NCBI RefSeq assembly: GCF_024642165.1
Contig: NZ_JAHEBP010000010.1
Location: 1 to 33,026, forward strand
Direction: 5' to 3'
Source: Demequina sp.
GTDB lineage: Bacteria; Actinomycetota; Actinomycetes; Actinomycetales; Demequinaceae
DNA length: 33,026 nt
Shown: positions 28,806 to 33,026 of the stretch, piece by piece
How positions within the stretch are numbered: position 1 is the stretch's first letter
Layout of the letters: each line of letters opens with the position of its first letter
Position numbers and translations under genes: made by a program
Notes under the pieces: generated by a model
Seen by the model: only the letters and a program-made list of their open reading frames with translations
Databases searched by the model: none
What the model was told of the DNA's origin: nothing

Positions 28806-30013
28806 AGGGTGTCCAGGAGTAGGGCGAAGACCACGTACGCCGCGGCGCCGGCGGGCAGCATCGAATCGAGTCGGTCGAGGAAGCCTCCGTGGCCCGGGAT
28901 CGCGCTGGACATGTCCTTCACGTGGATGTCGCGCTTGAGGGCGGACTCCGCGAGGTCGCCCAGCACGGCCGCAACCACGCAGACGGCGCCGACGGCGGCG
29001 CCCACCCACCATCGCCCGTCGAGCAGGGCGTACGCGAAACCCGCGGCGCCGGCGATGCCGAAGACGGCACCACCGATCGCCCCCTCCCACGTCTTCTTGG
29101 GGCTCACGCGGGGCGCGAGCGGGCGACGGCCGAACAGGATGCCCGTGAAGAGCGCGAGGGTGTCGCTCAGCGCCACCGCGGCGAACACGATCAGCACCAG
29201 CTTCCAGCCGTCCCGCGAGAGCTCCATGAGCAGCATGAACGATGCGAGGAACGGGATCCAGGTGAGCGTGAGGATCGCGACAAGCGAGTCAGCAAGGGTG
29301 TTCTCGATGCGGTCGTCGACGATGCGCCACGCCAGCACGCCGGCGCTCGCGACCAGCAGCGCGACCACGAGCCCCTCGCCGCGGCCGAACCATGTCGCCA
29401 CGCCCATGCCCACCGTCGCCAGCAGCACGGGCGGGAGCGACACGTGCATGCCCAGGCGGGCCAGCGCATTGCGCCACTCGATGACGGCGGCTATGCAGAA
29501 GGCGTAGATGGTGACCGCGAACGCGAGCGGGTCCCACCACGCCGCGACGAGCGCGCCGAGGGCGAGCAGCGTCCCCACAACGCTGGCGAGCCAGAGGTTG
29601 CGACCGCCGCGTCGCGGCGTCGCGGTCGGAACAGTGCCCGACAACGGGACCGCCAGGTCCACCGGGTCCACCGCATCGTCCTCACCCGCATCGTGTGGGA
29701 GCGAAGGCGCGACGGCGTCGGCGACGGCGGGTGAGATCTGCTCGACGGCACGGGGCTCGGGCGACGTTTCGACGGGATGCTCGGACGCCGCATCGGCCGG
29801 TCCCGGCAACTCGATCTCGCCGGTCGAAAGTCCCGGCGGCCACAACCCGGGCGCCGCATCGGCGGTGACCGATGGGCGGGCCAGGGCGTCGGTGCCGTCG
29901 AGTTCGGGCGCGGCCCGGTCGGGTACCTGGGTCACGGGCGCGAAGACGCCGCCCCCCGGCGTGGCGTCGGCCTCGGAGGCTTCGGGCGCCTCACGGCGAC
30001 GCCCCCACCTCAC
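28802..30013 (-). CDS. cdsA: Phosphatidate cytidylyltransferase with long acidic/Pro-Ala-rich N-terminal extension
   Basis: Multi-TM domain with [22 protein letters not shown] and [24 protein letters not shown]; about 136-aa low-complexity segment before the first TM; GTG start. Confidence 0.92.
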   Translation of the reverse strand: MRWGRRREAPEASEADATPGGGVFAPVTQVPDRAAPELDGTDALARPSVTADAAPGLWPPGLSTGEIELPGPADAASEHPVETSPEPRAVEQISPAVADAVAPSLPHDAGEDDAVDPVDLAVPLSGTVPTATPRRGGRNLWLASVVGTLLALGALVAAWWDPLAFAVTIYAFCIAAVIEWRNALARLGMHVSLPPVLLATVGMGVATWFGRGEGLVVALLVASAGVLAWRIVDDRIENTLADSLVAILTLTWIPFLASFMLLMELSRDGWKLVLIVFAAVALSDTLALFTGILFGRRPLAPRVSPKKTWEGAIGGAVFGIAGAAGFAYALLDGRWWVGAAVGAVCVVAAVLGDLAESALKRDIHVKDMSSAIPGHGGFLDRLDSMLPAGAAAYVVFALLLDTL

Positions 30014-30044
30014 GAGACGCCCTGACGCACGGTCGCGGGTGTCA

Positions 30045-30602
30045 TCAGACCTCGAGCAGCTCGCTCTCCTTGTGCGCGAGGAGAGCGTCGATCACGTCGA
30101 CGTGCTTCTTGGTGAGCGCGTCGAGCTCCTTCTCCGCGCGCACGCCCTCGTCCTCACCCACCTCGCCGTCCTTGACGGCCGCTGCGATCTGGTCCATGCC
30201 CTTGCGGCGCATGTTGCGCAGGGTGACGCGGGCGTCTTCCGCCTTGCCGCGCGCGAGCTTCACGTAGTCGCGGCGACGCTCCTCGGTGAGCTGCGGCAGG
30301 TTGATGCGCAGCACACTGCCGTCGTCCGACGGGTTGACGCCCAGATCCGAGTTCCGCAGGGCGGACTCGATCTCCTTCTTGGCGCTCATGTCGTACGGCG
30401 AGATCACCACGGTACGCGCCTCGACCACGTTGATGGCGGCGAGCTGCTGCAGCGGCGTGGGCGCGCCGTAGTAGTCCACGGCGATGTGCGCGAACATCGC
30501 GGAAGAAGCCTGGCCGGTCCGGATGGTGGCAAAGTTGTCCTTCGCGACCTCGACGGCCCTGTCCATGTTCTCCTCGGCCTCGAGGAGGATGATCTCAGTC
30601 AC
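30045..30602 (-). CDS. frr: Ribosome recycling factor
   Basis: [43 protein letters not shown]...[41 protein letters not shown] start. Confidence 0.97.
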   Translation of the reverse strand: MTEIILLEAEENMDRAVEVAKDNFATIRTGQASSAMFAHIAVDYYGAPTPLQQLAAINVVEARTVVISPYDMSAKKEIESALRNSDLGVNPSDDGSVLRINLPQLTEERRRDYVKLARGKAEDARVTLRNMRRKGMDQIAAAVKDGEVGEDEGVRAEKELDALTKKHVDVIDALLAHKESELLEV

Positions 30603-30627
30603 GCTTGTCTCCTTCTGAGGTGAGGCA

Positions 30628-31374
30628 TCACGCCGTCACCTGGGTCCCGATTCTCTCACCTAGCAGGGCGCGAGTCACATTTCCAGGGGTGTCGAGTCCG
30701 AACACCTGCATCGGCATGTGGTTGTCCATGGCGAGCGAGAACGCCGCCGCGTCCATCACCGCGAGCCGGCGCTGGAGGGCCTCCGCGTAGCTGATGGTCT
30801 CGAGCCGCTCCGCGGTGGGGTCCTTGCGCGGGTCCGCGGTGTAGACGGCGTCGACGCCGTTCTTGCCCATCAGGACCTCGGAGCAGCGGGTCTCGAGGGC
30901 GCGCTGGAGCGACACCGTGTCGGTGGAGAAGTAGGGCATGCCCGCGCCCGCGCCGAAGATGACGACTCGGCCCTTCTCCATGTGCCGGATCGCCCGCAAC
31001 GGGATGTAGGCCTCCGCGACCTGGCCCATCGTGATGGCGGTCTGGACGCGGGTCTGGACGCCCGCCTGCTCGAGGAAGTCCTGAAGCGCGAGCGCGTTCA
31101 TCACCGTGCCGAGCATGCCCATGTAGTCCGCACGGGCGCGCTCCATGCCGCTCTGGCTGAGTTCCGCTCCGCGGAAGAAGTTGCCGCCGCCCACCACGAT
31201 CGCGACCTGCACGCCCCGGCGGACCGCGTCGGCGATCTCGCCGGCGACGCGGCGCACCACCGCGGGGTCGAGGCCTATCTCGCCCCCGCCGAACATCTCG
31301 CCGGAGAGCTTGAGAAGCACGCGGCGCGCCTCCGGGGCCTCCTCGCCCGGGATCAGATCACTGGTCTCGGACAC
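30628..31374 (-). CDS. pyrH: UMP kinase
   Basis: [72 protein letters not shown] start with GGAGG SD. Confidence 0.97.
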   Translation of the reverse strand: MSETSDLIPGEEAPEARRVLLKLSGEMFGGGEIGLDPAVVRRVAGEIADAVRRGVQVAIVVGGGNFFRGAELSQSGMERARADYMGMLGTVMNALALQDFLEQAGVQTRVQTAITMGQVAEAYIPLRAIRHMEKGRVVIFGAGAGMPYFSTDTVSLQRALETRCSEVLMGKNGVDAVYTADPRKDPTAERLETISYAEALQRRLAVMDAAAFSLAMDNHMPMQVFGLDTPGNVTRALLGERIGTQVTA

Positions 31375-31424
31375 GGAACCTCCTGACGGCGCGCCGCGCC
31401 TCGCTCAATATGGGTGCTTGGGAC

Positions 31425-32264
31425 CTAGGCTCCCACACGGAAGCGGGCGAAGGAAACAACCTCGCCACCCGCGTTGGCGACCACCTTGCCGACGGTGGTC
31501 TTGGGGTCCTTCGCGAACGCCTGGTCGACCAGCACGTTCTCCTTGAAGAAGCCCGTCAGGCGGCCCTCGACGATCTTGGGCAGCGCGCCCTCCGGCTTGC
31601 CCTCACCCTTGGCGGTCTCCTCGGCGACGCGACGCTCGTTGGCGACGGTCTCCGCGGGGACGTCCTCACGCTCGAGGAAGGTGGGCGAGTACGCGGCGAT
31701 GTGCATCGCGACATCGCGCGCCACGTCGGCCGCCTTGGCGTCGGTACCCACGAGGACGCCCACCTGGGCGGGCAGGTCCCTGTTGGTGCGGTGGAGGTAC
31801 TCGGTGACAACGGGCGCCTCGACGCGTGCCACGCGGCGCAGCACGATCTTCTCGCCCAGCACTCCTGCGTTCTCGTCGATGACGTCCTTGACGGTCCGGC
31901 CATCGAGCGGGGCGGCCAGGGCGTCGTCGGCGGACGTGGCGCCAGCGGCGACCACCGCCGCGAGCACCTTGTCCGCGAGCGCGATGAACGTCGCGTTCTT
32001 GGCCACGAAGTCCGTCTCGGAGTTGATCTCGACCAGGGTGCCGACCTGACCGCCGTCGACCGACTCGATCGCGGTCACGACGAGGCCCTCGGAGGCCGAG
32101 CGGCCCTCGCGCTTCGTGACGCCCTTGAGGCCCTTGACGCGGAGGATGTCGACGGCCTTGTCCAGGTCGCCCTCCGCCTCGTCGAGCGCCTTCTTGACGT
32201 CGAGCATGCCGGCGCCGGTGCGCTCGCGGAGCGCCTGAATGTCGGCAACGGTGTAGTTCGCCAT
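31425..32264 (-). CDS. tsf: Elongation factor Ts
   Basis: MANYTVADIQALRERTGAGMLDVKKALDEAEGDLDKAVDILRVKGLKG...VEINSETDFVAKN; start trimmed from the ORF track to the ATG at 32264. Confidence 0.97.
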   Translation of the reverse strand: MANYTVADIQALRERTGAGMLDVKKALDEAEGDLDKAVDILRVKGLKGVTKREGRSASEGLVVTAIESVDGGQVGTLVEINSETDFVAKNATFIALADKVLAAVVAAGATSADDALAAPLDGRTVKDVIDENAGVLGEKIVLRRVARVEAPVVTEYLHRTNRDLPAQVGVLVGTDAKAADVARDVAMHIAAYSPTFLEREDVPAETVANERRVAEETAKGEGKPEGALPKIVEGRLTGFFKENVLVDQAFAKDPKTTVGKVVANAGGEVVSFARFRVGA

Positions 32265-32274
32265 GTGGGAGTCC

Positions 32275-33026
32275 TTACTTCTTCTTCTTGGCAGCGGGGG
32301 CCGCGGGGGCCTCGGCGACGGTCTCGGCGGCCTCCTCGGCCACCACCTCGGCAACGGCCTCCTCGGCGGACTCCTCAGCCACAACCTCGGCGACGGCCTC
32401 CTCGGCGATCTCCTCAGCCACAACCTCGGCGACGGCCTCCTCGGCGATCTCCTCAGCCACAACCTCGGCGACAGCCTCCTCGGCGATCTCCTCAGCCACA
32501 ACCTCGGCAACGGCCTCCACGGCGGCCTCCTCAGTCACAACCTCGGGGACGATCTCCTCCTTGGCGCCGTCGAGCAGCTCCTGCTCCCACTCGGCGAGCG
32601 GCTCCTCGACAGCCTCGGCCTCGGCACCGGTGGTGCCGCCGGCGTGACGCAGGCGGATGCCCTCCGCGACCGCGTCCGCGATCACGCGGGTCAGCAGGCC
32701 CACGGAACGGATCGCGTCGTCGTTGCCCGGGATCCCGTACGCGACGTTGTCCGGGTCGCAGTTCGAGTCGAGGATGCCCACGACGGGGACGCCCAGCTTG
32801 CGAGCCTCGTCGACCGCGAGGTGCTCCTTGTTGGTGTCGACGATCCACACCACTGAGGGGACCTTGGCCATGTCCCGGATGCCGCCGAGCGTCTTGTCCA
32901 GCTTGTCCTTCTCGCGACGCATCCCGAGAAGCTCCTTCTTGGTGCGGCCCGAGCCGGCGACGTCGTCGAAGTCGATCTCTTCGAGCTCCTTGAGGCGCGC
33001 GACGCGCTTGCTGACGGTCTGGAAGT
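32275..33026 (-). CDS. rpsB: 30S ribosomal protein S2 (5' end beyond window) with long repetitive Ala/Glu/Val C-terminal tail
   Basis: [92 protein letters not shown]; upstream of tsf. Confidence 0.95.
   Translation of the reverse strand, partial: FQTVSKRVARLKELEEIDFDDVAGSGRTKKELLGMRREKDKLDKTLGGIRDMAKVPSVVWIVDTNKEHLAVDEARKLGVPVVGILDSNCDPDNVAYGIPGNDDAIRSVGLLTRVIADAVAEGIRLRHAGGTTGAEAEAVEEPLAEWEQELLDGAKEEIVPEVVTEEAAVEAVAEVVAEEIAEEAVAEVVAEEIAEEAVAEVVAEEIAEEAVAEVVAEESAEEAVAEVVAEEAAETVAEAPAAPAAKKKK
32336..32545 (-). repeat. 39-bp tandem repeat (about 5 copies) inside the rpsB C-terminal tail
   Basis: The unit's TCAGCCACAACCTCGGC landmark recurs at 32375, 32414, 32453 and 32492, with diverged copies at 32336 and 32531 (exact 39-nt steps); encodes [13 protein letters not shown]. 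Confidence 0.9.

Noticed and set aside
31419-31435. TGGGA-N7-TCCCA inverted repeat at the tsf stop codon as a terminator
   Set aside because: Only a 5-bp stem with no T-tract; too weak to call in high-GC DNA
32265-32510. N-terminal extension of the tsf ORF ([26 protein letters not shown]...)
   Set aside because: It is an alternative frame of the rpsB 39-bp repeat; EF-Ts starts at MANYTVADIQ (32264)
32336-32545. Possible CRISPR array
   Set aside because: Regular 39-nt spacing is contiguous tandem repetition in a coding frame with no unique spacers

Overview
High-GC actinobacterial chromosome segment, probably Micrococcales-like (taxon is inference). The backbone is a conserved housekeeping cluster. 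On the minus strand, from high to low coordinates, it reads rpsB(partial)-tsf-pyrH-frr-cdsA-rlmN-DivIVA-repeat protein-dxr-M50 site-2 protease-ispG-GNAT ... proS ... rimP-nusA-ylxR-infB(14 codons only), with a DUF4439-like lipoprotein divergent from rimP. Two accessory blocks interrupt it on either side of proS. Block A (about 2980-8851) has an OafA-type acyltransferase/SGNH protein and two large GT2-type glycosyltransferases. Block B (about 10702-22385) has a 1475-aa secreted modular protein ending in three SLH-like repeats, a 1104-aa polysaccharide pyruvyltransferase-GT2 fusion, a GT4-like glycosyltransferase, a stand-alone polysaccharide pyruvyltransferase, and a secreted CAP-domain protein also ending in three SLH-like repeats. 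The main candidate for a new system is an actinobacterial surface-anchoring module: pyruvylated and perhaps acylated wall glycan plus SLH ligands carrying a repeated Cys-pair module. No tRNA, rRNA, CRISPR array or transposase was recognised. Long ORFs antisense to the backbone look like GC-codon-bias artefacts.
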